From Laburnicola sp. R22_1 (lineage: Eukaryota > Ascomycota > Dothideomycetes > Pleosporales > Didymosphaeriaceae): a stretch of 64,000 bases of DNA. The position numbers and the translations under genes were made by a program. The notes beneath the pieces are model-generated. The model ran no database searches. It saw only the letters and a list, made by a program, of their open reading frames with translations, and was not told the origin of the DNA. Shown piece after piece: positions 35,290 through 45,650 of this stretch; position 1 is the stretch's first letter, and the number at the start of each line of letters is the position of its first letter. The DNA is taken from NCBI GenBank assembly GCA_014281115.1, contig JACONQ010000003.1:3348001-3412000 (forward strand). Direction: 5' to 3'.

Positions 35290-37540
35290 TGCGGCTATTG
35301 TGCGTGTTTGCGCTGCTGCTGCGAAGTTTTTGGAAGTTTTTTTTTTTTTTTTCGTTTGTACAATATCTTCTTTTTTTTTCTAAGGCCCTGCGAAACGGGG
35401 CTCACATACCCTGTGGAATGCGCGTGGGGGGGTATGGATGGGGGGATTTTGTCTGTCATGCATTTGTATGGCGTTTAGATGGTATACTTTTTTTTTCCTT
35501 CTCTTTTTTTCCTTCTTCTTTGGGTTATTGGGCGAAGGCGTGGCGTGGGATGGGATGGGATGGAGTAGGGTCTTAACGGGGAAAGCATCAGCGATGGCGT
35601 TTTCTTTTTCTTTGGCGTTCAGGCTGGCTGGATGGGGCTGCTGCGTTCAGTTCGGTTCGGTTCAATGCGATGCGATGCTATAGGATGCTATATACCCCCT
35701 CTCCCCTTCCGCAATTTCCTAGCTAGCTAGCTAGATAGCTCAGCTGGGTTTAAGCGCGTGACGAGTGGGTAGGAATGAATGAATGATGGTGTTGAATTGA
35801 ATTGGGTTTTGAACCTGAGTTTTTTTTTTTTTTTTTTTTTTTTTGGTGTGGAAGAGTGGGTAGTTGTGTGTTGTGTGGGCGGGGTGTATAGAAGGAAAGA
35901 AGGAAGGAAGTGGGCTAGTTAGCTTGCTGTTGGGGGGGGAGGAGTGTGAGAAGTGGGGTAGTGGGGTTGAGGAAGGTGGAGGTGGGGAGGGAGGGTAATG
36001 TGGGTGAAATGGGCGAGAAAGGTTTTTCTGGGGAGTTGGAGGGGGGTGGGGTAGTTGGTTGGTTAGGGTTTTTGTAACGGGGGGGTGTTGGGCATGTACG
36101 TGAGAGGGAGATTGGAGGAGTGAGGAGGCGGGTGGGTTACAGGTTCTCTTCGCTAGGCTGGGTTGGAGCGCAGTGGTGTGCTGCGAAGCACGCGTTTGTT
36201 GGAAACATAAGCGCTGGTCTGCACGCTGATGGTGATGACTTGCAGTACAACACGCAGATACGAGGCTGGGGCTGGATGGGACTGGAGGTAGTGATAGATG
36301 CTATGAGCGCTGTAGAAATGAGCACAAATGAGCACTCTGTTGACAAAAGGGTCTACGAGCAATAATTCCCCAGAATGATGCGGTGATCATAGCGGCCGGC
36401 CTGTGCAAAGCAACGGCCTACGCTGTCAGTACCGTAGGTACGTATGTAGGCTCAACACCTTAACTATCAACTCGCTTCGAGCATCACAGGGAGTTATACA
36501 AAAAGCGTCGACTTACCTTACTCATAATAAGCCAGGCTCGACTATAGCTGGAGGCTGCCAAGTGAGCGTCTACTACCCAAATCGATATGATAAACATTAT
36601 TAAGCAGTGTATGACTTTTCCCTAGCTGGAACCACGTCATTTGACAGACGCAATTTGTGACTGACAACATACGGCATATTCGGAAGCGCGGTGCTACGAA
36701 GGGTAGAACGATATTGAGCCTAAATCACCTATACCACCGACGATCGGGCTAGGCTTTCTGTCGTAAACAGCGAGGACTATAGCAATAGCCTCAAGTAGGG
36801 CAAGACAGCATGGCAAGACAAATACTTAGGGAGTACGTAAGGAGATGGGCGAGGTATATAGGTACCTACCTAGTAGGGATAAACTATATCACCTAACTTG
36901 GCCAAGATAGATCCTCCGACACAGCCCGGGGGATCGCTGGGGGATCTCCGATCTAGGGCCTTAAGGCTCATAGTGAAACACAGTGAGAAATGCCCTTGAC
37001 ACGCATTAGTCCATTGATTAACCAGTAACCCCCCAAGACAGACTCTACCCTCTACCTCACCGCTCCACCTCATCCCAATGCCCACTCTAAAACCAATCAA
37101 CCACCATTCAACCACATAGAAAATAAAAATTCAAACTACTAGTAGACCTATATGAAATGCGAAATCCTTCCCCAACAAAGAAAGCCCAACAAGGATACGT
37201 ATACAGATAAGCTTCAATGAATAATAGGTACGCCACAATCCCACCCAAACGTAACCCGAAAAAAGCGTCCGTTCGAAAAAAAAAACGGGCACAGTATCCA
37301 GCACCAACAGCCGCACGCCAATATCCGACAGACAGACACATGCGCCGTTCTATGCGCCGCTATATAGTAGCTATGCAAGCCAAACCGGACCAAGCCCACC
37401 AGTCACGCCATAGCCACATCTATCCCGTTAATGATACTTTTCCCTACCCAAAGACCATGACGCCAACCCTAATGCAGGTCACAAATCGTGCTATCCCACT
37501 ATTAAAAAAGAAAAGAGAAAACGGATAAAAAGACGTGGCA
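35290..37540. other. 2.25-kb spacer, no gene supported
   Basis: The TAF2 3' side carries T-rich tracts (35,338-35,353 and about 35,820-35,843), a TAGC run (35,719-35,735) and G-rich low-complexity DNA to about 36,120. From 36,370 to 37,200 the DNA is more balanced, with a few RIP-like TAG/CTA strings. Short frames on both strands (up to 103 codons at 37,217-37,528) show no recognisable domain. The 3' UTRs of TAF2 and of the BAH-PHD gene must lie here, because the two genes converge. Confidence 0.6.
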
Positions 37541-39275
37541 TCAAGATCGAGTAGGACGCCAGTACTTCTTAGTAGTGTATCGTCGGATGCCAGAAAACTG
37601 CAGCAACACCCCTGTGACAAGCGGGGTGGAGCTGGGGGGTGGCGAGGCCGGCGTGCGACTGCGCTTGGGTTGCGCTGTCGGGGTTGCAGACGAGGGGCCT
37701 GCTGAAGACGATGGCGTAGCGAGCTTGCGCTTCTTGCTAGGGCGTCTGGGGGAGCCTGTCACACAATGTTAATACGACTTGTTCACTCCGGAGCACCGCA
37801 GAATCAGTGTTTCGAGCCAAGTGGGAAGAAGCTTACCTTCGCCATTCGGAGACCAAATGGAGGGTGCCGGTGTACTGGCTGGTTGGGGGGTGGCTGAATC
37901 ACTTGCTTCGAGTATCGGCTGCTCGTCATCGATATGCAGGTCGACTTCGGACTCTGAATCTTCATCTTCCTCGCTCTTCCCGAGCTGATCATCTGACTCT
38001 GAATGTGAAGATGCTGGTGCTGTTTCTTCGAGGTCTTCAGGAACGTCTTCGATGATCGCATTGCAGATTAGACAGTTGATCGGCACAAAGAATTTTGCTT
38101 GCTGGGCAGCATCACGCTTCTCTTGGACACTGAGCTGCACCGTGCCCGCTTTGTTCTTCCGAATAAATGCAGAAAAATAGGCACTGGTCCCGCCTTTTGG
38201 GGGGAGTGGTAGCTTGTGTGCTGCACACTGCCTCTTGACATGTCCTTGCTCGAGGCAATGGCCATGTAGCCACTTTCCGCAGGAGGGGCAATGAACGAGC
38301 AACTCGTCCGGATTCCAAGGAAGTTCATCAGTGCAATGTTCATGTTTGGGTTGCTGAACGCTTGTAAGAAATGGATCTCACTAAGTACTGGGTAACATAC
38401 AGAGAGATCTTTGCCTTCTTCGAAGTCTAGTGTTTGCCGCCAAAACAAAGTGTCCGCATCGAGGGTCTCACCTTCGTCGAGGCTCTCCTCCCAATGGATC
38501 ACGTTTGCCCGATCGACAATAGTATCCAGATCAATGACGTCCATGTGGTTGCTCGCAATGAGCTCATTTTTTCCATGGTACAGCCGGCGACCTCGCGGCC
38601 GGCGGCGACCTCGGGGCAGGTGTTCTGGACCTCGGGGCAGGTTCTCTGGCCAGTACATCCAATAGATGCGCAAAAAGGTGCGTGCTTGGAGCTTGTGTTA
38701 CTGAGACGGTAGCTAGAACTCTCGTCATGGCAACTTACATCATCTTGATGACGGATCTCACACACCTTGGCCAACCATTCTCTGTCTTCATCGTCGTCGG
38801 GCTTGACAAATACCATGTCACCCGGCGCAATTGTTGTGTTGTCTCCGCCTTTGCTCACTACGTACATGTCAGCCGAAGACGGCGCAAGCTGAACTCAAGA
38901 CTCACAAATAACACTGTGCATGTTTTCCATGCCGTTCCACAAGTCATTGGGCCGCACCTCGCGGTGTGGAAACTCAAGGTCGGTGTTTGGAAACGGGTTC
39001 TCAACCACGTATTCCCTGCGAATGGCTGGAACGCGTCGTGGCAGCATTGGTCGGACATGGTCGAATCCCTCTCTGTCGACTTTGGCCCATTTATCATCCG
39101 TCGTGGCCCGTTTGTGTCCCTTTGTGGATTTCCTGTTTTTCGGTCCGGATGACTTGTGCTTGCGTTTCGACACGCGGGACGTCGACGCCTGGCTTTTGGC
39201 AACTGCAGTCTGTAGGCGCCGGTTCATCGACTGGGTAGCCGTGGCGGTTCGTGTCTCAAGAGATGGACGCGCCAT
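37541..39275 (-). CDS. BAH-PHD chromatin reader (EPR-1-like candidate)
   Basis: Five exons in phase: 39,275-38,906, 38,857-38,739, 38,691-38,401, 38,353-37,837 and 37,755-37,541, giving 503 residues. Introns are 47-48 bases except the last (81). A basic N-terminus is followed by a BAH domain at about residues 125-260 (APGDMVFVKP, WLAKVCEIRHQDD, RIYWMYWPENLP, YHGKNELIASNHMDVID, LFWRQTLDF). A PHD-like zinc finger comes next (HCTDELPWNPDELLVHCPSC, then GKWLHGHC), then an acidic stretch and a basic tail (PSKKRKL, PKRSR) suggesting nuclear import. The BAH-then-PHD order is that of Neurospora EPR-1 and plant EBS/SHL, which read H3K27me3. Orthology is inference; other fungal BAH-PHD proteins exist. 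The start (MARPSLETR) is the first ATG giving a charged, non-repetitive N-terminus. An in-frame ATG at 39,464 is possible. Confidence 0.85.
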
Positions 39276-40811
39276 GCCGGGACGTTGCGCGCTGCTAGTT
39301 GGCACGGCTGGCGGCTGCCAACTGACTGACGCGCTTCGACGCGTGCACTGATGCGATAGTGTGGGATGCGCCGATGCGGGATGGATGGGGCCCATGGGGG
39401 GAGCTAGAGGTCGGTCCGATGCTGGCCTCGCCGCCAAGCGCCAACCCCGGGCGCCCGCGCGCACCCCGCATCACGTGAGGTCAGCTGACCTCGGACGGCC
39501 GGGTGCGTCATAGAGCGCCATGGCCCGAGACATGGCAGGCCACGGCATTGGCTGGGCTCCAAGCTGCCTCTGCAATAAGGACCAGGTTCCAAGATCTACT
39601 ATTCGATCCAGGACTCTGGAGAATTCGCTGCCATGGCCTGAGACATGGCATGCCACGGCATTGGCTGGGTTCCAAGCTGCCTCTGTAATTAAAACCCAAG
39701 TCAGGTTGACCTGAATCCTGCTCTGCAATAAGGACCAGGTTCCAAGATCTACTATTCGATTCAGGACTCTGGAGAATTCGCTGCCATAGCCTGAGACATA
39801 GTATACCACAGCATTAGCTAGGTTCTAAGCTGCCTCTATAATTAAAACCCAAGTTAGGTTAGCCTGGATCCTGCTCTGCAATAAGGACCGGGTTCCAAGA
39901 TCTACTATTTCCGATTCAGGGCTCTGGGGGACTGTTCAGGCCGGAGCCCTGCGGGTTGCACACGTGACGGGACCGAGGCCCGGGGGCGCATCGAGCCGCG
40001 TACGACGTGCATCAGACAGACAGGTACTCCCATGCCGACGCTGGCGGTATGTTGCTATAATAACTCCCGGCCGCTTCTGCACCATGCCCTGACAGCTTGA
40101 GCCTCCCTGCACCTCCGCTGCTGTGTATACGTGCATGTAGACTTCCGCTTTGGTCGACGCGCAACCACAGCGCTAGGCAACGGCGCACACCTGGGCAGCC
40201 TCAGCATCACCTCATCAACAACCAAGGCTTGTCGTACAGTACGGTGACGAGAGCAGCCAAGCCCGCGTCGTCTTCGTCAGCGGCGCCCAAGCCTCCCCTG
40301 CGAGTCGCTACCCAGGATGCAGCTGAAGATGCATACCTCACCGCCAGCGAGGAAACATCAATGATGATGCATACCAGCTCTCAGGCGCTGCCGTGCCCTC
40401 CGCACCCTCCGCACCGCCTTGGGACAAGCCGGCCAACTCGGGGCAACTCGGGGCTGCTTGCGACGTGGACGTGCGTGCATCTTGCATGCGTGTCATTGCT
40501 GCACATGCCACGGTGCCCAGATTTTATTATCCGCTTCCGTCTTCCACAGCTTCTCGCGCCGGCCTGCTCGAGCACCTTGAAAACCAACTGCACTCGCCTG
40601 CACGCACTGCCTATACCCCGTATATCGCCCCCCTACGCGCCGTTCCGCTGCAGCACCCATTTTCGCTGCCCGTCACTCGCTTTGGTTGCTTGTGCCGCCC
40701 CGCGCCTTCCTTTTGTGCCTGCATTCACCCTCACCCGTCACACCCGTGTCGTCGTACGTGGCTGACCCGGCATCCGCCTGCAACTTGTATCGCCCATTGT
40801 TTTGAGACACC
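39276..40811. other. Divergent intergenic region between the BAH-PHD and Caf120-like genes
   Basis: This is about 1.5 kb, GC-rich apart from the tandem repeat at 39,522-39,930. Open frames here (up to 222 codons at 40,097-40,765) are Pro/His/Cys-rich, overlap in several frames, and have no domain, so I read them as promoter DNA. The downstream gene begins with a short first exon at 40,812. Confidence 0.55.
39522..39930. repeat. 153-base tandem repeat, about 2.7 units, with graded RIP-like decay
   Basis: AATAAGGACCAGGTTCCAAG recurs at 39,574, 39,727 and 39,880 (last copy with one change), exactly 153 bases apart. The first unit lacks the ATTAAAACCCAAGT segment present in the others. The unit from about 39,786 carries many C-to-T and G-to-A changes relative to the one before it, for example GGCATTGGCTGGGTTCCAAG against AGCATTAGCTAGGTTCTAAG, mostly at CpA sites. 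Confidence 0.85.
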
Positions 40812-43800
40812 ATGGCCCGTCCTAAAAGAGGTAACTGGCCCTGACCCCAGATCTTGCTGTCGCTTCCCCGCCGCCGCCCTATTATAGGACACCTGCTGAT
40901 GCCTTCGTTTGCAGTGCTCTCTTTCATGTCAGAATGGGGAGGCAACAGACTGCATCGCCGTACTACTTCCTCCGCCCCCGCTTCCGCCTCTGCCTCTGCC
41001 TCCGCATCGCCAGCGCCGGCCTCCCCGACAACCGCATCTGCGCCCACCAAGCAGCCGAATCCCTCTTCCCTCTCCGTGTCGTCCACCGTCCACGACAACC
41101 AAGAATTCTTCCCGCCCAGCACCTCGCGGCCGCGTTCCGATTCCCATTCCCGACCTTCGTCGCGCCCCATGTCCATGATCCAGACGTACCAGCCACCCGT
41201 CATGGAAGTAGGCCAGGACACGCTCCCGGAGCTACAGCGCATCTTCATGTTCCTGAACAGCCATTCCAACAAGTTGTACCAGGAGGGCTACTTCCTCAAG
41301 TTCCACGACACCGATGCCCGTACGTCCCTCTGTCCATGTATACCCGCTTGTGGAACTGACCCCTGCAGGTGGCCGCCCGGCTCCCGACCGCGCCTGGCAG
41401 GAGTGCTTCGCTCAATTGGCCGGCACCATCCTGTCTCTGTGGGATGCGAGCGCACTGGATCATGTCAATCAGGAACAGAACGCTGGCGACGCAGAGGTGA
41501 TGCCGACATTCATCAATCTCACAGATGCTGCAATCCACATGGTATGCAAACGAATCGGCGGCCACGCACAGCTCTTCGCTAATCGTCACAGATGCCTTCC
41601 ATGACGTTGCCCGATGGCAAGAGGCTTGACAACATACTCAGCGTGTCTACGGCTGCGAGCAACAAGTACCTCTTTCACTTTAATTCTTTTAATTCGCTTA
41701 CGCAATGGACCGCCGGCATACGCCTTGCCATGTTCGAGCACACGTCGCTCCAGGAGGCTTATACGGGAGCGTTGATTGCTGGAAAGGGCAAGCAGCTGAA
41801 TAATATTCGCTCGCTCTTGGAGCGCCAGCGCACCAAATACGAAGACTGGGTACGCGTAAGATTTGGCGCAGGAACACCATGGCGCCGATGCTGGTGCGTA
41901 GTGAATCCCCCGGATGAGAAGGAATTCGCCAAGCTGCACAAGACCGAAAAGAAGAAAGATATCTACCATCGAACCCCTACCATTCTCAAGGGCGACATCA
42001 GATTCTATGATACCCGGAAGGTGGGCAAGAAAACCCAGCCCATTGCGACCGTCACGGACGCCTACTCTTGCTACGCCATCTATCCGCAAATGAAGCAACT
42101 CATCGATCAGTCTACGTTGTTGAAAGTGGAAGGAAAGGTAACGATTCACTCGAAGCCCCAGCAGGTCACCGAGGGATTTGTTTTCATGATGCCAGAAGCG
42201 CGCCCGGCAATCTCAGGGTTCGAAATCATGATCCAATTCCTATTCCCTGTGTTTGACACGTTCGCTCTCTATGGGCGGCCGAACAAATTAGTTGCCGACG
42301 TACTCGACACGCGTGGCCTGATGTTTGCCATGCCGCCAGATAGGAGTTACGGATACTTGGAGATGTGGGACGTGGTGGGTCTGCTTCACACCGAAGGTAG
42401 CCACAGCTGGTCAGAGCGGCAATGGCGGAAGCAATTGAAGGATTTGACATCGAAACGCATGGCAACGACGCCTCGCACTAGCCGGGCGGGCAGTAGGGCA
42501 GGCACAAGAAGAAATACTTTGCAAGGCCGCACAAATGTTCCTCCTTGCCGTAGTGGGACAATTCGATTTGAAGACTCCAGCCTACCGCAATCGCAACCAT
42601 CAACCCGCCAGCCATCGCCGACATTGGCGGAAGGTGGCGAAGCGCAAGCCCCGCGAAGAGTCGATTCAGCGCCGCCGACTAACGCCTTCGCGACACCACG
42701 TCATCAGCGATCCGTGTCTGAACAGTACAAGCAAACACCCCCTCGTTCGGTACAGTTTGAGAGTGTCAACGACTACGGCAAGTCCTCGGCCTCGCCTTCA
42801 CGGGATCACACCAATGGAAATTCAAAACCTGCGGCAGAGTCCGTTGGAATGCACCACGACCCACCGACTCCGGACTCGCCCGGCTCGCAACCAGGTACTC
42901 GGAACCTTCCTCAAGTGCCAATTGCAGCCGATGCTCCGCCACACGGTCCTGTAGAGCCTCCGCCAACTTTCGTCCACGCACCTGGACAGAAACCACCCGT
43001 GCAGCCACAGCGTCCAGCCACAAAACCGGATGCGCATATGGACACTACGACCTTGCATCAGTTAGCAGATGCAACTAACGCATCTCTACCTCCAGGAATT
43101 GCTGCGTCGGGGGCATCTGCCGCATGGAATGGTCAGAATGGCTCAACAGGTTTGAACAATGGGGATTCCGAAAATGAAGCTTATCAAAACCATTCAAGTG
43201 CTAATCATCCGTACGCTCAAGGTGCGTACAGCCACTCTGGACATGCTGGCAGCGGCCTGTCCACTATCCCCGCGTCACCATTTGTGGAACAGGACCAATT
43301 TATAGAGTCGCCTGTGGTGTGGCAACCGTCAGGCCCACCTGTTCCTGAGCATGCCGCGTTACCACAGCAAAAACCAGCCAGTGAGCCTGCTCAGCATCCG
43401 CACCCTGGTAGGGCAGACAGTCAGATACAACGTAAACCAGTACCAGGTCGGTCATCAATGTCCCTACGAGGGGATGACACCCGCTCAACCCGCTCGACAA
43501 CAAGCTCAACTCTAAGCAGTATACGAAACAGCATGATCGATCCCGAAGCCCTCGACCGCCTAGACTATACCGACCCTACGTTATTGAGACAAGCTAGTCA
43601 ATCAAGTAGTCGCTATAGTCGTGACGATGCGATGTCCACCTCTACGCCCGATTACGCCAGTACGATGAGCGAGGAAGCGCAGCCACAGAAAACGGCCATG
43701 CGAATGCCAGATCGCCCCCGAAGCGGCATGCTGAAATTCGTTGGCAATCCTGATCTAAACCCTAAAGCAGATCTGGTCGTGGGTGATGCACACTATAAGC

Positions 43801-44831
43801 CCGATGCGCATCCCTTGGAAACGCCGTCGGACATTCCTGCAATAGATTTTGGTCCTACCTACTCCTTGGACCCGAACGCCAAGCGCCCTGGTACAAGTGG
43901 TACAATGACTCAAGGCTTGCATGAACACACGTTTTCCCAGTCGAAAGAGAATCTTTCACCCTCTCCAAACGAGCAGAAGCGACAATCTTATTCTGGTCGG
44001 ACCACACCGATTTTAGTTGCGCATATGCGAAGCTCCTCCGCTTCACCGTCATTCCTAGAAAGCCGGAGCGTTGCATGGCAGCCCGGCATGACAGCTCAGC
44101 CGCATTCAAATAACCAGAAGCTTGAGCCCGAGGCTTGGGTAGCCCAACGCGCTGCCGCTGCCGCTGCTGGCCAAGGCATGTCACCTCCTGCATATATACA
44201 TTCGAGAAGTAAATCACACACTCCGCCCGTAAGTCGCGCACATTCCGGGGATTGGTCAAATCTTCTTGTTTCTGAGCATGCCCCCGCACGGTCTCCGAGC
44301 CGCCCGCTTAGCCGTCCTTTGTCAAGAGGTGCCGAGCGGCTGCTCGACCAACGTCCGACTTCCCTCAGTGCTCGCGAGCAAGAACAGGTTGCTCGGATGA
44401 CGAACACGCCACTGCTTGACTTGTCCCAGAATCCGAAGAAGGAGCAAAGACCATCGTCGGCAGGGTTGACGGCTTACATAGATTACCGAGAGAAAGAGAA
44501 GAAGGCTGCGAAGGCGAACCGGAACACGGCTGCGATGCAAACGGAGATTGAGCGGCGAATGATGGCAGCGCAGCAGCGCCAGACGCTGGAGATGCAGCAC
44601 ATGGGCCAGCCGTCGCCGACAGGCCAGGCCATGCCGATGAGTCCTAATGGATATGCGGCTCCGAGCATGATGTCAAACCCCCAAGTATACCCGCAAGCTT
44701 ATGCATACTCGTCTCCTGGCCAGATGCAGCAGGTGTACCAGCAACCAGGCTATTTCCCGCAGCAAGCATCAGCAGCAGCAGCATCATCGGAGATAGTGAG
44801 TGGTTGGTTGGAGGAGGTTGCGTGGACTTGA
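40812..44831 (+). CDS. Caf120-like PH-domain protein (CCR4-NOT-associated)
   Basis: Four exons in phase: 40,812-40,830, 40,915-41,319, 41,369-41,541 and 41,592-44,831, giving 1,278 residues. The first exon encodes only MARPKR. Its 84-base intron ends TTTGCAG, and the join gives MARPKRVLSFMSEWGG. After a Ser/Ala/Pro-rich stretch comes a conserved block (LPELQRIFMFLNSHSNKLYQ, about residues 105-125). A split PH domain follows (YFLKFHDTD, PSMTLPDGKRLDNILSVST, YLFHFNSFNSLTQWTAGIR). The rest of the N-terminal half is the conserved Caf120 region (YEDWVRVRFGAGTPWRRCWC). The C-terminal half is low-complexity, Ser/Pro/Gln-rich and probably disordered. Yeast Caf120 and Skg3 are in this family. A role in mRNA decay or transcription is by homology only. 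The exact C-terminus, near a possible donor GTGAGT at 44,798, is uncertain. Confidence 0.82.
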
Positions 44832-45650
44832 TTGGAGAGTGTGGGGCTTGAGGGCTTTTTCAAGGGGGTTGGGTTATGATGGATGGATTGATTGATTGAT
44901 TGACTGGAAATGAGATATGAAACTATGGAAGTAATGTTTTAATATCATTTCATTGCATTGCATTGGTGTTGGTGTTTTTTGTTTTTGGTGTGTTTTGATT
45001 TTGATCTTGATGGGGGAGGGTGGTGGGTGCGCGCGTCGAGGCGCCTCTTGGGTTGGGTTGGGGGGGGTGGAATGAAGGGGCGTTGGGGTGGGATTGTGTT
45101 GGGGGAGGGTGTAGGTTGCAGGTTGTACTTTGTTCCCTGCCTAAGTAGGAGATATTGTAAGATTAATTCGTGTTGAAGTTTGGGCTGTTTTGTATTGTTG
45201 TGATGAGTTGGTGGTGGGTAAGTAAGGAAGGTAAGCGGTTGGGTTTAGTGTTTATTTTTCTTTTCTTTTTCGGCTTTGTTAAGAAGGGGAGGTGTAGAAA
45301 TGTAGAAGCACTTCCTTTAGAAGAGGGGTAAAAAAGGAGAAGAAGAAGAAGTGGGGTAGGTAGTGTAATAATAGCGTGATGGTGGGTAGAATAGGAGAAG
45401 GGGGGTAGGGGGAAGGGGCGTAGGTAGGTCAACGTTCAACGACAGTTTTGAAGACTTAAAATAGAGATGAGATGAGCAGGAGGAGAAGTGCAGGTAGAGA
45501 AATGGATTATTCGCTCAATTAAGTGAATGAAGTAGGCATGTTGTTAGACCTCGTTGACAGAGTGGCTTTCCAGCAGCTGGGAGGGAGGATGGGTGGATTC
45601 TGCGATACAAAAGCGTGCTGTCTGTACGTACGTAGTCTACAGCCTACGGA
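44832..45650. other. Convergent 3' spacer, no gene supported
   Basis: T/G-rich low-complexity DNA (GATTGATT repeats near 44,887, GGTGTT/TTTTTG runs) between two converging genes. Short frames in several registers have no recognisable content. It presumably holds both 3' UTRs. Confidence 0.55.

Noticed and set aside
35286..36365. Several frames rich in Phe, Gly and Trp downstream of TAF2
   Set aside because: They follow T- and G-rich low-complexity DNA of the 3' flank and overlap in many registers.
39276..39464. N-terminal extension of the BAH-PHD protein from ATG 39,464
   Set aside because: The extra 63 residues are Ala/Pro/Ser/Arg-rich promoter-like sequence without support. It cannot be excluded without RNA-seq.
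40097..40765. A 222-codon Pro/His/Cys-rich frame upstream of the Caf120-like gene
   Set aside because: It overlaps other frames, has no domain, and lies in the promoter of the gene starting at 40,812.
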